Shown in pieces: positions 9,885 to 20,256 of a DNA stretch of 64,000 nt (position 1 is its first letter; each line of letters opens with the position of its first letter). The position numbers and the translations under genes were made by a program. The stretch comes from an uncultured Prochlorococcus sp. (GTDB taxonomy: Bacteria > Cyanobacteriota > Cyanobacteriia > PCC-6307 > Cyanobiaceae). Under the pieces are notes generated by a model that ran no database searches, was not told where the DNA came from, and worked only from the letters and a program-made list of their open reading frames with translations. Location: assembly GCA_902525075.1 (NCBI GenBank), contig CABZFV010000006.1:20337-84336 (forward strand), read 5' to 3'.

Positions 9885-11417
9885 TTATTTGATCTCAGCC
9901 TCTTTAGGAATCTTGTCATAATAAAGGTCAATAATTTTATCCACCACCTCATTAATTGTATATCCGTCCGTAATAATTTCTATTGCGTCATTCGCTTTTA
10001 TTAGAGGTGAAATTTCCCTATTGGAATCTTCAAAATCTCTTTTCTTTATAAGTTCTTTTAATGTATTAAGGTCTATTTTTTGTGAGTCTTTGCTATTTTT
10101 ATCAAATTTTCTTCTTTTTGCTCTTTCATCGATGCTAGCAGTTAAAAATATTTTAAGTTCTGCATGAGGAAAAACAGTAGTTCCTATATCTCTCCCTTCA
10201 GCAACGAGTCCGCCTGATTCTCCAATTTTTCTTTGTTCTTCTACTAAGAATTTTCTTACTTCTTTTATTGAGGAAATTTTAGAAACGATGGAACTTATCT
10301 TTTGCGACCTAATTTCTTCAGTAACACAGTAGTTATTAACATAAACATCCTGATGTGAATTTGTATTCGACTTGAAAACTATAGATATATCTTTGAGAAT
10401 ATTCTGTAATTTTTTCTCTTTTTTATAGTCAATACTATCTTTTATCATAAGCCAACTCAATGCCCTATACATTGCGCCAGTATCTAAATATAAAAGTTTA
10501 AGTTTCTTCGCTATTGACTTTGTTACAGTACTTTTACCTGAACCTGCAGGACCATCAATAGCAATAATCGGCCTTCTTTTCATTAGAAAAACGTGATCAA
10601 TTAATCTTGTCTCTCCACATCTTATCGCACCAGCCAATAACGAAATATTATCCTCAAGTCTTGCTTTTTGGAGTGTATAAGGGTGTAAATGTTCTAAATA
10701 TTCAATTGAAATTTTTTTGGCTGATAGCTTCTTAATTATTTGGTTTAAATTGATCTTTTTATCTTGTTGAAAATTTTTTTTTGCTTCTAATAACTTACTT
10801 GAAAAAAAACTAATCAATTTTCTTTCGTTTTTTGATAAGTGTAAATTACGTGAACTTAAAGGAATTCCATCAAAATCTCTTTGTGTAGGTATAGATTTAA
10901 TAGCAACATTTAATTTCTCTCTAAGGACAAGATTTTTTAAAATTAAAAGTTGTTGCCAATCTTTTTCTCCCAAGTAAAGATTTTTTGGCTTGATGAGTTT
11001 AAGTAATCTATAAACTACTGTACAAACGCCATCAAAATGACCAATTCGATTTAATCCACATAATGCAGAAGATAATTCTTTTGGAGCTTTTAGGAATTTA
11101 ATATTTTTATTATTCGGTGGGTATATATCGTCATTGCTTGGAATAAAGATAGCATCTGCGCCATTTGAAAAGGAGATTTTTATATCATTATTAATTGTTT
11201 TAGGGTAATTCTCTAAATCTAACTTGTTATCAAATTGAAGTGGATTAATAAAAATACTTACTAAATTAACATTAGAATTGTCATTTTTTGCTGTTGATAT
11301 TAGTTTAATATGGCCATTATGAAGATTACCCATTGTTGGAATGAAGTTAATTTCACTATTTATATTTCTCCTCCAATTTTCTATTTCTTCAGTTTTCCTT
11401 ATGATTACTTTCTTCAC
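9885..11417 (-). CDS. panC/cmk: bifunctional pantoate--beta-alanine ligase / cytidylate kinase
   Basis: N-terminal PanC (FIPTMGNLHNGH, YLGEKDWQQ), C-terminal Cmk (IAIDGPAGSGKSTVTKSIA, GRDIGTTVFPHA). Confidence 0.93.
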   Translation of the reverse strand: MKKVIIRKTEEIENWRRNINSEINFIPTMGNLHNGHIKLISTAKNDNSNVNLVSIFINPLQFDNKLDLENYPKTINNDIKISFSNGADAIFIPSNDDIYPPNNKNIKFLKAPKELSSALCGLNRIGHFDGVCTVVYRLLKLIKPKNLYLGEKDWQQLLILKNLVLREKLNVAIKSIPTQRDFDGIPLSSRNLHLSKNERKLISFFSSKLLEAKKNFQQDKKINLNQIIKKLSAKKISIEYLEHLHPYTLQKARLEDNISLLAGAIRCGETRLIDHVFLMKRRPIIAIDGPAGSGKSTVTKSIAKKLKLLYLDTGAMYRALSWLMIKDSIDYKKEKKLQNILKDISIVFKSNTNSHQDVYVNNYCVTEEIRSQKISSIVSKISSIKEVRKFLVEEQRKIGESGGLVAEGRDIGTTVFPHAELKIFLTASIDERAKRRKFDKNSKDSQKIDLNTLKELIKKRDFEDSNREISPLIKANDAIEIITDGYTINEVVDKIIDLYYDKIPKEAEIK

Positions 11418-11515
11418 TTTGTTTTTAAAAAATAAATCTATTTGATAAATAATTACTGGACAAAAGCAATCTTAGGAGGAATATCTATATAGGGAAAGTC
11501 TATCATTTTTATTTC

Positions 11516-12559
11516 ATGGATTACAAAACATCAGGTGTTGATATAGAAGCTGGCCGAGAATTTGTTTCCGAAATTAAACAGGCAGTTGAAGGAACTCATA
11601 CATCTAATGTGATTGACGGTATTGGCGGGTTTGGAGGTTTGTTTAGAATTCCTATTGATAGTTTTAAAAAGCCAGTTCTTGTTTCAGGGACTGATGGTGT
11701 TGGAACAAAATTAGAGTTAGCTCAAAGTAAAAACTTTCACTTTGAAGTTGGTATTGATTTAGTTGCTATGTGCATGAACGATATCATTACTAGTGGTGCA
11801 AAACCTTTATTTTTTCTAGATTATATTGCTACCGGTAAGCTTGATAAGAAACAATTATTGAGGGTTGTTCAGGGAATTTCACATGGATGCGGAGAAAATA
11901 ATTGTTCATTGCTAGGCGGAGAAACGGCTGAAATGCCTGGATTTTATTCAAAAAATAAGTATGATCTTGCAGGATTTTGTGTTGGAATAGTTGATGAGGA
12001 TAAGCTTATTAATGGTAAAAAAGTCTCTGAAAATGACTTAATAATTGCTTTAAAAAGTGATGGAGTTCATAGTAACGGCTTTAGTTTAGTAAGAAAAATT
12101 ATTCAAAACAATAATCAAATAGATAAAGAATTTGAAAAAGTTTCTCACTTGAATTTTTATGATGAGTTATTAAAACCTACAAAAATTTACAATAATGTGA
12201 TTAACCAAATGTTATCAGAAGATATAGAAATTAAAGCAATGTCTCATATAACTGGAGGAGGAATTCCAGAAAATTTACCAAGATGTATTCCTTCTGATTT
12301 TATTCCTTATATCAATACCAGTTCTTGGCAAATTCCTATTTTATTTAAATTCCTAAGAGAGAAAGGATCGATTCCTGAAAAAGATTTTTGGAATACTTTC
12401 AATCTTGGAGTAGGGTTTTGTTTAATTATTGATAAACAATTTAAGGATGCGATATTAAATATCTGTAAAGATCATGACATAGATAGTTGGGAGATTGGAA
12501 AGATAGTTCGAAAAAATGATTCAACAATTAGTAAATTTTTGCCGGAAATTTTAACTTAA
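11516..12559 (+). CDS. purM: phosphoribosylformylglycinamidine cyclo-ligase
   Basis: SGVDIEAG, VLVSGTDGVGTKLELA, LLGGETAEMPGFY, MSHITGGGIPENLPR. Confidence 0.95.
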   Translation: MDYKTSGVDIEAGREFVSEIKQAVEGTHTSNVIDGIGGFGGLFRIPIDSFKKPVLVSGTDGVGTKLELAQSKNFHFEVGIDLVAMCMNDIITSGAKPLFFLDYIATGKLDKKQLLRVVQGISHGCGENNCSLLGGETAEMPGFYSKNKYDLAGFCVGIVDEDKLINGKKVSENDLIIALKSDGVHSNGFSLVRKIIQNNNQIDKEFEKVSHLNFYDELLKPTKIYNNVINQMLSEDIEIKAMSHITGGGIPENLPRCIPSDFIPYINTSSWQIPILFKFLREKGSIPEKDFWNTFNLGVGFCLIIDKQFKDAILNICKDHDIDSWEIGKIVRKNDSTISKFLPEILT

Positions 12560-12691
12560 ATTTTTTTATTTTTTTTAAATGAGTTTTAAAAAATTATTTT
12601 TTATACCCAAATGAAAAAGTTAGGTGTAATATAATAAAATTACCGCCGAATTATATCGGAAGTTTAAGTATTAAGATTTAACCTTTATTCA

Positions 12692-13336
12692 ATGCCATTT
12701 GCAAATAATCAAAGAATTACACGTAGACGTAGTTCAGCTGGCCCTACACCTCCAAAAAGACCAATAGGTAATAATTCTGAATCAATTGGTAGACAGGTTC
12801 AAGGCCCAAGACCAACTTTCTTGACACTAAGGGATCATGGGAAAGTTTTTGTCGCTGATTTACCTAATTTGTCCGATGGTCAATTAGCGCATATTAGTAA
12901 AGAAGCTAATGAAGTTTTAAATAGTTTGGAAAAAAGACTTAGTGATCTTGAAAATGAATCTAATGTTAGTAATCCGGAAAACGATACGATGATAAAAGCT
13001 TCTACCAAAAGAGATGTCACATTGAGGTTTATTAAATCAATAGAAGAAGAACAAGAACATAGAAAGAATAATCCTGCTTTACGAGATGCTGCATCTGAAT
13101 CGTTACCGAGAACTTTTCTTGAGGTTGCTAGACATAGATTGCCTGGAGCAACTTTTGATTCACTACTTCGAGAGGCTCTTGAAGCTTGTGCCGTTGATGA
13201 GAGTACTGAAGAAAACCAAGTTATTGATGAGCCTAAAGAAACTGTAAAAATAATGGATATTCCCTCTTCTAACACTAATGCTTCACTTGTTGTTAGTATC
13301 GACTCAAGTGATGATTCCAAGAATGACTCTATTTGA
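12692..13336 (+). CDS. conserved hypothetical protein
   Basis: 214 aa ORF with basic/proline-rich N-terminus; no domain recognised. Confidence 0.65.
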   Translation: MPFANNQRITRRRSSAGPTPPKRPIGNNSESIGRQVQGPRPTFLTLRDHGKVFVADLPNLSDGQLAHISKEANEVLNSLEKRLSDLENESNVSNPENDTMIKASTKRDVTLRFIKSIEEEQEHRKNNPALRDAASESLPRTFLEVARHRLPGATFDSLLREALEACAVDESTEENQVIDEPKETVKIMDIPSSNTNASLVVSIDSSDDSKNDSI

Positions 13337-13490
13337 TTCAAAACAAGAGTTAATAAGTTTTAAAGACCAAAATAATTCAAAAATTAACCTTACTTCAGAG
13401 AAAGATCCCATTTTATGTAATCACTGCAATCGGACTGCATCAAATGGTGTTAGATGTTTAGGAATGTGCGTAGCAGATAATGATTACTAA
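13323..13490 (+). CDS. small CxxC...CxxxC protein, putative metal-binding
   Basis: ATG at 13323 gives MTLFDSKQELISFKDQNNSKINLTSEKDPILCNHCNRTASNGVRCLGMCVADNDY; overlaps upstream stop by 14 nt in another frame. Confidence 0.6.
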   Translation: MTLFDSKQELISFKDQNNSKINLTSEKDPILCNHCNRTASNGVRCLGMCVADNDY

Positions 13491-13700
13491 AGTAATTCAA
13501 ATTTTTATATAAATAATCTGATGAAAATAATAGATAAATCAATTTAATTTTATTTATTAATAGATATCGAGTATTATTTATCAATAATAAAGAAAAGATT
13601 TTTTTCTATATATCAATAAGAAATTGAAACTTTATACCCTTTATTTGAAATTGAAGTTCTTAGAAAACTTCATAATTAAATGCGTAAAAAAATTCAATAA

Positions 13701-13770
13701 GGCGGCACCCAGATTCGAACTGGGGATAAAGGATTTGCAATCCTCTGCCTTACCACTTGGCCATGCCGCC
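13701..13770 (-). tRNA. tRNA-Cys (GCA)
   Basis: Reverse complement GGCGGCATGGCCAAGTGGTAAGGCAGAGGATTGCAAATCCTTTATCCCCAGTTCGAATCTGGGTGCCGCC folds as cloverleaf; loop TTGCAAA. Confidence 0.95.
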
Positions 13771-13827
13771 GAAAAAGATTCGATTGATTCTTTTTATGAT
13801 CTTAACAGTAAGGGGTCTCATTCTCTA

Positions 13828-15042
13828 TTGTTTATATGTAATGGACATGGAGAAGATGTAATCGCATCTGAGATAATAAAAAGATTACTAAAAAAAATAA
13901 AAAATAATAATATTGAAGTTTTGCCGTTAGTAGGAAATGGAGATGTATTTAATTCCATAAAATCAAAGAATTTTCGTAAAATAGGACATTTAAAAGAGCT
14001 GCCTAGTGGAGGTTTTAGTAATCAAAGTCTGAAGGGATTTGTGCTTGATTTGTATGCAGGATTTTTAATTGATAATTTAAGAAATTTTCTACTTGTAAAA
14101 CAGAAGTCAAAACATAACTACAAAATTATCGCAGTAGGCGATTTCTTGCCATTACTCTACGCTTGGAGTTCAGAATGCGAATTTAGTTTCATTGGAACTC
14201 CTAAAAGTGATCATACTTGGAGTAGTGGGCCAGGTTGGGATTTAAGCGATTTTTATCATAAGTTGAAAGGTTCTGAATGGGATCCATGGGAAATGTTTTT
14301 AATGAAATCTCCAAGATGTAAAAATTTAATTATGAGAGATAAAATTACAGCTAAAAATTTGAATAAAAAAAATATTGATGCAAAATACCTGGGTAATCCA
14401 ATGATGGATTTTGTTGATGCAACAAACGATAAGATATCAAATATTATTTCTTTTAAAAGGATTATTTTATTAGTTGGAAGCAGATATCCTGAAGCTCTTA
14501 AAAATCTTGATAATTTTCTAAATTGTTTGCAAGATTTTGATTTATCAAAGGATTTGGTAATACTTTTGCCTTTGAGCCTTAATGCAAATGTGATCCAAAT
14601 TCAAAATTATTTAAAAAAATATGGTTTTATAAAACAGAGGAAAGTTAAATTTCTAATTGATGAAGATTCAGTATGGAAAAAGAAAGATCAATATGTAGTG
14701 ATTGGAAAAGGTAAATTCAATTCATGGGCCAATATGGCAGAAGTTGGCTTGTCTAATGCAGGAACTGCTACAGAGCAAATTGCTGGTCTTGGAATTCCAT
14801 CTCTTTCTCTACCCGGACCTGGACCACAGTTCACAAAATCATTTGCAAAAAGGCAATCAAGATTATTGGGAGGTAGTGTTTTAGTTTGCAAGAACAAAAA
14901 AATTCTTTTAAAACGTTTAGGTTTACTTTTGAAAAGAAAAGTTGATAAGTTAGAACAAGCAAAAATTGGAAAAAAAAGAATGGGGGAATCCGGAGCAAGT
15001 AAGAAAATCGTAGATGCCATAAACCTTCATTTGTTATCTTAG
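13828..15042 (+). CDS. lipid-A-disaccharide synthase-related protein (start uncertain)
   Basis: LLFICNGHGEDVIASEIIKRLL, GTPKSDHTW, GLSNAGTATEQIAGLGIPSLSLPGPGPQFT; the longer ORF in the track translates antisense tRNA-Cys at its N-terminus. Confidence 0.75.
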   Translation: MFICNGHGEDVIASEIIKRLLKKIKNNNIEVLPLVGNGDVFNSIKSKNFRKIGHLKELPSGGFSNQSLKGFVLDLYAGFLIDNLRNFLLVKQKSKHNYKIIAVGDFLPLLYAWSSECEFSFIGTPKSDHTWSSGPGWDLSDFYHKLKGSEWDPWEMFLMKSPRCKNLIMRDKITAKNLNKKNIDAKYLGNPMMDFVDATNDKISNIISFKRIILLVGSRYPEALKNLDNFLNCLQDFDLSKDLVILLPLSLNANVIQIQNYLKKYGFIKQRKVKFLIDEDSVWKKKDQYVVIGKGKFNSWANMAEVGLSNAGTATEQIAGLGIPSLSLPGPGPQFTKSFAKRQSRLLGGSVLVCKNKKILLKRLGLLLKRKVDKLEQAKIGKKRMGESGASKKIVDAINLHLLS

Positions 15043-15070
15043 TAAATGGCACTAGCTTATTAATTCCTGT

Positions 15071-15337
15071 ATGTATCCAATAAATGATCGGCAATATCTA
15101 AAAATTTGTGCAGAGATTGCAAAACTTATGAGTATAAGCTTATCTTCTGCTAAAAAGAAAGTAGAAATTCAAATTGCAAAAGAGGGCTCGAAAACTACTC
15201 AAGAAAAAATACAAGTTGCTCAAAATGTTTTGAAAATTTGTGAAAAAAATGATGGAGATCAATTAAGTTCTTCAAGAATACTTGATAAGCTTATGGAAAC
15301 TCTTGATGATGAAGATAATTTTTTAACTGAAGGTTAA
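15071..15337 (+). CDS. conserved hypothetical small protein
   Basis: 88 aa ORF filling the gap between the LpxB-like gene and rnd. Confidence 0.6.
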   Translation: MYPINDRQYLKICAEIAKLMSISLSSAKKKVEIQIAKEGSKTTQEKIQVAQNVLKICEKNDGDQLSSSRILDKLMETLDDEDNFLTEG

Positions 15338-15340
15338 TTC

Positions 15341-15976
15341 TTAATGTTCAAATATATTTGAAAATTTTAGTATATCTAAATCAGCGTGTACAGAAACTGT
15401 TTCGAAACATTTTTCAGCTAATTCATATCTATCTTCTCTTTCTAAGATAACTTTTAATTTATGCATAGCTTCAATTAAATATCTAACGTCATTTGCTGCA
15501 TAATCTAGTTGATCTTTTGTTAGATCTTCGTTGCTCCCCCAATCACTACTTTGCGAACTTTTATCCAGTTCTATACCTAACAATTCATTAATTAAATCCT
15601 TTAAACCGTGTTTATTTGTATAAGTTCTTGCCAACTTACTAGCAATTTTTGTACAAAAAATATTTTTTGTATTAATTTCAAGATTGCACTTTAGAGCTGC
15701 TACATCAAATCTCGCATAGTGAAATATTTTAGTAATTTTGTCATCTTCAAGAAGTGCTTTTAAATGAGGTGAAGAAGATGTATTAAGTTCGATTTTTACA
15801 CAGGATGTTTTTTTGTATTCATTGCATATTTGTACTAAACAGAGTCTATCTCTTCCATGAATTAAACCCATTGCTTCAGTGTCAATAGCTAGGTAGGATG
15901 ATTTTTTGTAAAGATTATATAAATCTTCTGTTAAATCGCTATAAAGAAAATCAATATTTTTATTTTCAATAGTCAT
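15341..15976 (-). CDS. ribonuclease D-like 3'-5' exonuclease
   Basis: LAIDTEAMGL (DxE), LVQICN, HYARFDVAAL, QLDYAANDVRYL (DEDDy motifs). Confidence 0.88.
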   Translation of the reverse strand: MTIENKNIDFLYSDLTEDLYNLYKKSSYLAIDTEAMGLIHGRDRLCLVQICNEYKKTSCVKIELNTSSSPHLKALLEDDKITKIFHYARFDVAALKCNLEINTKNIFCTKIASKLARTYTNKHGLKDLINELLGIELDKSSQSSDWGSNEDLTKDQLDYAANDVRYLIEAMHKLKVILEREDRYELAEKCFETVSVHADLDILKFSNIFEH

Positions 15977-16140
15977 TTTTAATAGGTATTTAAGGTAATT
16001 TAAAATTTAGAATATTAATATAATCTTTGTTTAATTAAGAATTTTTATCTAATAAGATCATTTTACAGAATTATTCTAAAAAATTATAATATGATGTAAC
16101 TTTAATTTTTATTCTCGGAGTTACTAGAAAAAATTATTTA

Positions 16141-16698
16141 ATGTCATATTCCTTAAATTCAACATTATTGCTAACAATTCTCTTGGCCATAGGATTATTT
16201 TTTTTTCTTAGGGCTTCCAGTAAAGATAGAACAACCATCGTTGAGATTTCATCTTCTCAGCAGCCAATTAAGGTTTTAGATGGTTTATGTGAATGGCTTA
16301 ATTTGAGGGGATGGAAGCAAACAGGAGGAGATTTTGAACAAAGAATTTTAATATTCAAGGGTCAAGTTGTTTCTAGTAAATTTTTAGCAATTTTTTTAGG
16401 TTTTCTTGGTGGTTTTGGTTCTTGTGCTTTGGGGTTAGTAATTATTCAAATATATCCTGAATTAGGTTGGTGGCCTATTCTTTTGGGATTGATTGGTGGC
16501 CCTTTGTCTGGAATAATTTATTTTAAAAAATCAGCAAGAGAGGAGAAATTTGAATTAAGGTTGATCAACGAAAATGAAAATGATTCAACTTTTATGAGAC
16601 TTAGAGCCCATAGGGATGAATTAATCTCTTTAGAAAATGAACTCGGAGAAAAACTTCAATTGAAAAGTGACGGTTCTTTATTTAAAACACCTATTTAA
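16141..16698 (+). CDS. membrane protein, probable cofactor assembly of complex C subunit B (CCB1-like)
   Basis: N-terminal LLLTILLAIGLFFFLRASSKDRT plus two TM segments; resembles cyanobacterial CCB1-type proteins. Confidence 0.55.
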   Translation: MSYSLNSTLLLTILLAIGLFFFLRASSKDRTTIVEISSSQQPIKVLDGLCEWLNLRGWKQTGGDFEQRILIFKGQVVSSKFLAIFLGFLGGFGSCALGLVIIQIYPELGWWPILLGLIGGPLSGIIYFKKSAREEKFELRLINENENDSTFMRLRAHRDELISLENELGEKLQLKSDGSLFKTPI

Positions 16699-16726
16699 GA
16701 TACAGGAAAATTTTATTCGATAATTT

Positions 16727-17755
16727 TTAATCAAAAATATTATTCTCTATACAGAATTTCTCTAACTCTTTATCATTTAACCAATCTTGGGGTTTTGTAA
16801 AAATTGATGTGAGAAATTCCTCTCGAGAACTATTTTTAGCTTTATATCCATATTCCCATTTAGCTAATGGCGGTAAGGACATTAATATTGATTCAGTTCT
16901 GCCATTTGTTTGTAGTCCAAAAATAGTCCCTCTATCCCAAACTAAATTGAATTCGACATATCTACCTCTTCGATATAGCTGGAATTCTCTTTCTTTCGAT
17001 GAATATGTTTGAGAAGCTCTTTTTTCAATAATGGGCAAATATGAAGGGAGGAATGCCTGCCCACAGTTTTCCGCTAAAGAAAATAAATTATCCCAATTTA
17101 AATTAGATCTGCCAATATTTTGTGAAGCTTTTGATGCTTCTCCATTTTGATTATTTCCTCTATAAATATTGCCCGAACCATCTTGATAATCATAAAAAAT
17201 ACCTCCTATGCCTCTAGATTCATTTCTATGCTTCAAGAAGAAATATTCATCACACCATGGTTTGAAAACTTTATGCAAATCTTGATCAACTTTCTCACAA
17301 GCTTTTTTATGCTCATTATGAAAATTCCTTACATCAGAAAGATAAGGATAAAAAGGGGTTAAGTCTGCACCTCCCCCAAACCACCAAACAGGACCAGCTT
17401 CGAAATATCGATAATTCAGATGAACTGTAGGAATATAGGGGTTCTTAGGATGCAAAACCATAGAAGTTCCCGTAGCAAACCATTCATGACCTTTTGCTTC
17501 AGGCCTTTGAGAGATTATAGATTGAGGTAATTCTTTTCCCTGTACTTCTGAGAAATTTACGCCTGCTTGCTCAAAAATAGAACCATTTTTCAATACTCTT
17601 GATCTTCCCCCGCCACCTTCGTCTCTTTGCCAGGATTCCTCTGTAAATTTACCTTTGCTATCTACATTTTCAAGTCCTGAACAAATTTTGTCTTGTAGAG
17701 TTAATAAGAGATTTTTAGTTTTTTCTCTCGAGTTTTTAGGAGGTTCTTTCAACAT
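16727..17755 (-). CDS. hemF: coproporphyrinogen III oxidase, aerobic
   Basis: [84 protein letters not shown]. Confidence 0.96.
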   Translation of the reverse strand: MLKEPPKNSREKTKNLLLTLQDKICSGLENVDSKGKFTEESWQRDEGGGGRSRVLKNGSIFEQAGVNFSEVQGKELPQSIISQRPEAKGHEWFATGTSMVLHPKNPYIPTVHLNYRYFEAGPVWWFGGGADLTPFYPYLSDVRNFHNEHKKACEKVDQDLHKVFKPWCDEYFFLKHRNESRGIGGIFYDYQDGSGNIYRGNNQNGEASKASQNIGRSNLNWDNLFSLAENCGQAFLPSYLPIIEKRASQTYSSKEREFQLYRRGRYVEFNLVWDRGTIFGLQTNGRTESILMSLPPLAKWEYGYKAKNSSREEFLTSIFTKPQDWLNDKELEKFCIENNIFD

Positions 17756-17913
17756 GTATTTAGAAAATCTTGAAGAAAAAAATTTTTTTGTTAATTATAA
17801 GTTTCTCTTTATAATTTCTCTTAGGGGGTCCTTATTGCCTATTATTTGATAGTTCGACATAGTTCTTAATCTTTTAAACTGTCGACTACCTTGTCAAAAT
17901 ATTTAAAAATTTA

Positions 17914-18984
17914 ATGACCACAATAGATGATGCGAATTTTGCTTTACAAAAAGTTCTAGATGCTGGATCACAGAAAAATGTAATTGAATTAGCTTGGATT
18001 CAAAATGTAAGAGTAACTATACCGAGAGTAATAGTAACATTATCATTACCATCGTTTGCAAATTCTCAGAGAGATAGAATTGTACAAGAGGTTAGAGGCG
18101 TACTACTGAATTTTGAAGATATTGATGATGTTCAAATAGAGATAGATAATAATCCATCTAAAACAGAATCTCAGAATCAAAGTAATCCTCCTGAGTTGCA
18201 GAAGATTGATGGGATTAGACACATAATAGCTGTTAGCAGTGGTAAAGGTGGAGTTGGAAAAAGTACCATTGCAGTGAATCTCGCTTGTTCGCTAGCTAAA
18301 TTAGGCTTAAAAACTGGTTTGCTGGATGCGGATATATATGGACCTAATACTCCCTCAATGATGGGAGTTGCCGAGCAGAATCCAAAGGTTACAGAAGGTA
18401 GTGGAAGTGATCAAAGGTTAATACCAATAAATAAATATGGAATTTCATTGGTATCAATGGGTTTTCTCATAGAAGAAGGTCAGCCAGTTATTTGGAGAGG
18501 ACCAATGCTTAATAGTATTATCAGACAATTTTTATATCAAGTTGAATGGAATAATCTTGATTTTTTGGTTATTGATTTACCTCCAGGAACAGGAGACGCT
18601 CAAATATCCCTTTCTCAATCTGTGCCTATTTCTGGCGCAATAGTTGTTACTACTCCTCAACTAGTATCTTTGCAAGATGCAAGGAGGGGATTAGCAATGT
18701 TTAAACAACTCGGAGTACCTTTACTTGGAATTGTAGAAAATATGTCAGTATTTATTCCACCAGATATGCCAGCTAAAAAATATGAAATTTTTGGTAAAGG
18801 TGGTGGACAAACATTAGCTAAAGAAAATGACTTACCATTATTAGCTCAAATTCCTATTGAAATCCCTCTCGTTGATGATAGTAATAAAGGGATACCAATT
18901 TCAATAAGCCAGCCCAATAAAGAAAGTTCTGTCGTATTTGGTAATTTAGCTCAATTAATTAAGAATCAATTTGTTAATACTTAA
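17914..18984 (+). CDS. mrp: Mrp/NBP35 family P-loop ATPase (Fe-S carrier)
   Basis: SSGKGGVGKSTIAVNLACSLA, LDADIYGPNTPSMMG, IDLPPGTGDAQISLSQ. Confidence 0.92.
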   Translation: MTTIDDANFALQKVLDAGSQKNVIELAWIQNVRVTIPRVIVTLSLPSFANSQRDRIVQEVRGVLLNFEDIDDVQIEIDNNPSKTESQNQSNPPELQKIDGIRHIIAVSSGKGGVGKSTIAVNLACSLAKLGLKTGLLDADIYGPNTPSMMGVAEQNPKVTEGSGSDQRLIPINKYGISLVSMGFLIEEGQPVIWRGPMLNSIIRQFLYQVEWNNLDFLVIDLPPGTGDAQISLSQSVPISGAIVVTTPQLVSLQDARRGLAMFKQLGVPLLGIVENMSVFIPPDMPAKKYEIFGKGGGQTLAKENDLPLLAQIPIEIPLVDDSNKGIPISISQPNKESSVVFGNLAQLIKNQFVNT

Positions 18985-18987
18985 TTG

Positions 18988-20256
18988 ATGTTTAAGAGAA
19001 TTTCAGTATTAAATAACAGAGGATTTTTACAAAAAAAAGATAACTTTAGTAGAGGTTTTTTATTTTCTCCGCTACTTATAATTCCTTTGTTTTTAGTTAT
19101 TATTTCGGGTTTATTGATAAAAAGTATTCAGGGTGAATTTTTAGTATCAAATTATTTAGGTCATATCTTAACTGGTTTTTTTGGTTATTTCTTTGCATTT
19201 TTTATTTCTTATATACCGTTAGAGAGACTTAGAAAGTATGTGGTTCTATTTTATTTGTGTACTTTAGTATCCTTATTACTAATTTATTTTTTTGGGATTT
19301 CAGTTTCTGGAGCTCAAAGATGGCTAAATTTGGGCATCTTTTCTTTTCAGCCTTCAGAGGTAGCTAAACTTAGTACTGTATTAGCTCTTGCTTTAGTACT
19401 AGAAAAAAAAATAATTTTAACAATAAGAGATTTAGTATTGCCTTTATTAGTATTGGTTATTCCTTGGTTATTAATTTTCTTTCAACCGGACTTAGGCACC
19501 TCTTTAGTTTTAATTGTTTTGACAGGTGTGATGCTCTATTGGTCGCGAATGCCCATAGAGTGGATTTTGATATTAGTATTTTGTATTATCACATCTATAT
19601 TATATCTAACTTTACCAACTATTCTTATTTTCTGGATTCCACTTATAGGATATCTTGCTTATAGATCTTCAAAAAAGAAAATTATTTTTTCTGCTCTCGC
19701 TATTTCGTTTCATTTATTAGTGGCAAAATTTACACCAATTTTGTGGCAATATGGCTTAAAAGAATATCAAAAAGATAGATTAGTTTTATTTTTAGATCCA
19801 AATAGAGATCCATTAGGTGGCGGATATCATTTAATACAGAGTCAAATTGCAATTGGTTCTGGAGGATTATTTGGGACTGGTTTGCTACAAGGTAAGCTGA
19901 CTAATTTGCAATTTATACCTGAACAACATACTGATTTTATATTCAGTGCTCTAGGGGAAGAATTAGGATTCGTGGGGTGCGCTTTAGTTTTATTTTTGTT
20001 CTTTTTTTTGATTAAAAAACTTATTAATACTGCAACAATTGCTAGGACTAACTTTGAATCTCTAATTGTTGTTGGAATAGCCTCAACTTTTTTATTTCAA
20101 ATAATTATTAACTTATTTATGACTATTGGATTAGGACCAGTTACAGGGATTCCCCTTCCTTTTATGAGCTATGGTCGAACGTCATTGATAACTAATTTTA
20201 TATCTATTGGATTTGTTTTATCTATATTGAAACGTTCTAGATCACTTAGAAGTTGA
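18988..20256 (+). CDS. rodA: rod shape-determining protein RodA (SEDS family)
   Basis: GAQRWLNLGIFSFQPSEVAKL, FFQPDLGTSLV, GGGYHLIQSQIAIGSGGLFGTGLLQG, FIPEQHTDFIFSALGEELGF. Confidence 0.92.
   Translation: MFKRISVLNNRGFLQKKDNFSRGFLFSPLLIIPLFLVIISGLLIKSIQGEFLVSNYLGHILTGFFGYFFAFFISYIPLERLRKYVVLFYLCTLVSLLLIYFFGISVSGAQRWLNLGIFSFQPSEVAKLSTVLALALVLEKKIILTIRDLVLPLLVLVIPWLLIFFQPDLGTSLVLIVLTGVMLYWSRMPIEWILILVFCIITSILYLTLPTILIFWIPLIGYLAYRSSKKKIIFSALAISFHLLVAKFTPILWQYGLKEYQKDRLVLFLDPNRDPLGGGYHLIQSQIAIGSGGLFGTGLLQGKLTNLQFIPEQHTDFIFSALGEELGFVGCALVLFLFFFLIKKLINTATIARTNFESLIVVGIASTFLFQIIINLFMTIGLGPVTGIPLPFMSYGRTSLITNFISIGFVLSILKRSRSLRS

Noticed and set aside
9885-11417. PanC-Cmk fusion as a novel enzyme
   Set aside because: Unusual chemistry pairing, but this fusion is already known in cyanobacteria.
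12880-13341. Minus-strand ORF of 153 aa
   Set aside because: Fully antisense to the 12692-13336 CDS; Ser/Leu-rich composition typical of shadow ORFs.
13624-13827. N-terminal extension of ORF 13624..15042 (MKLYTLYLKLKF...AAPRFELGIKDLQSSALPLGHAAEKD)
   Set aside because: This segment is the antisense translation of tRNA-Cys (RFELGIKDLQSSALPLGHAA is a well-known spurious tRNA-derived peptide), so it is not real protein.
14688-15094. Minus-strand ORFs at 14688-15020 and 14831-15094
   Set aside because: Antisense shadows of the LpxB-like gene.
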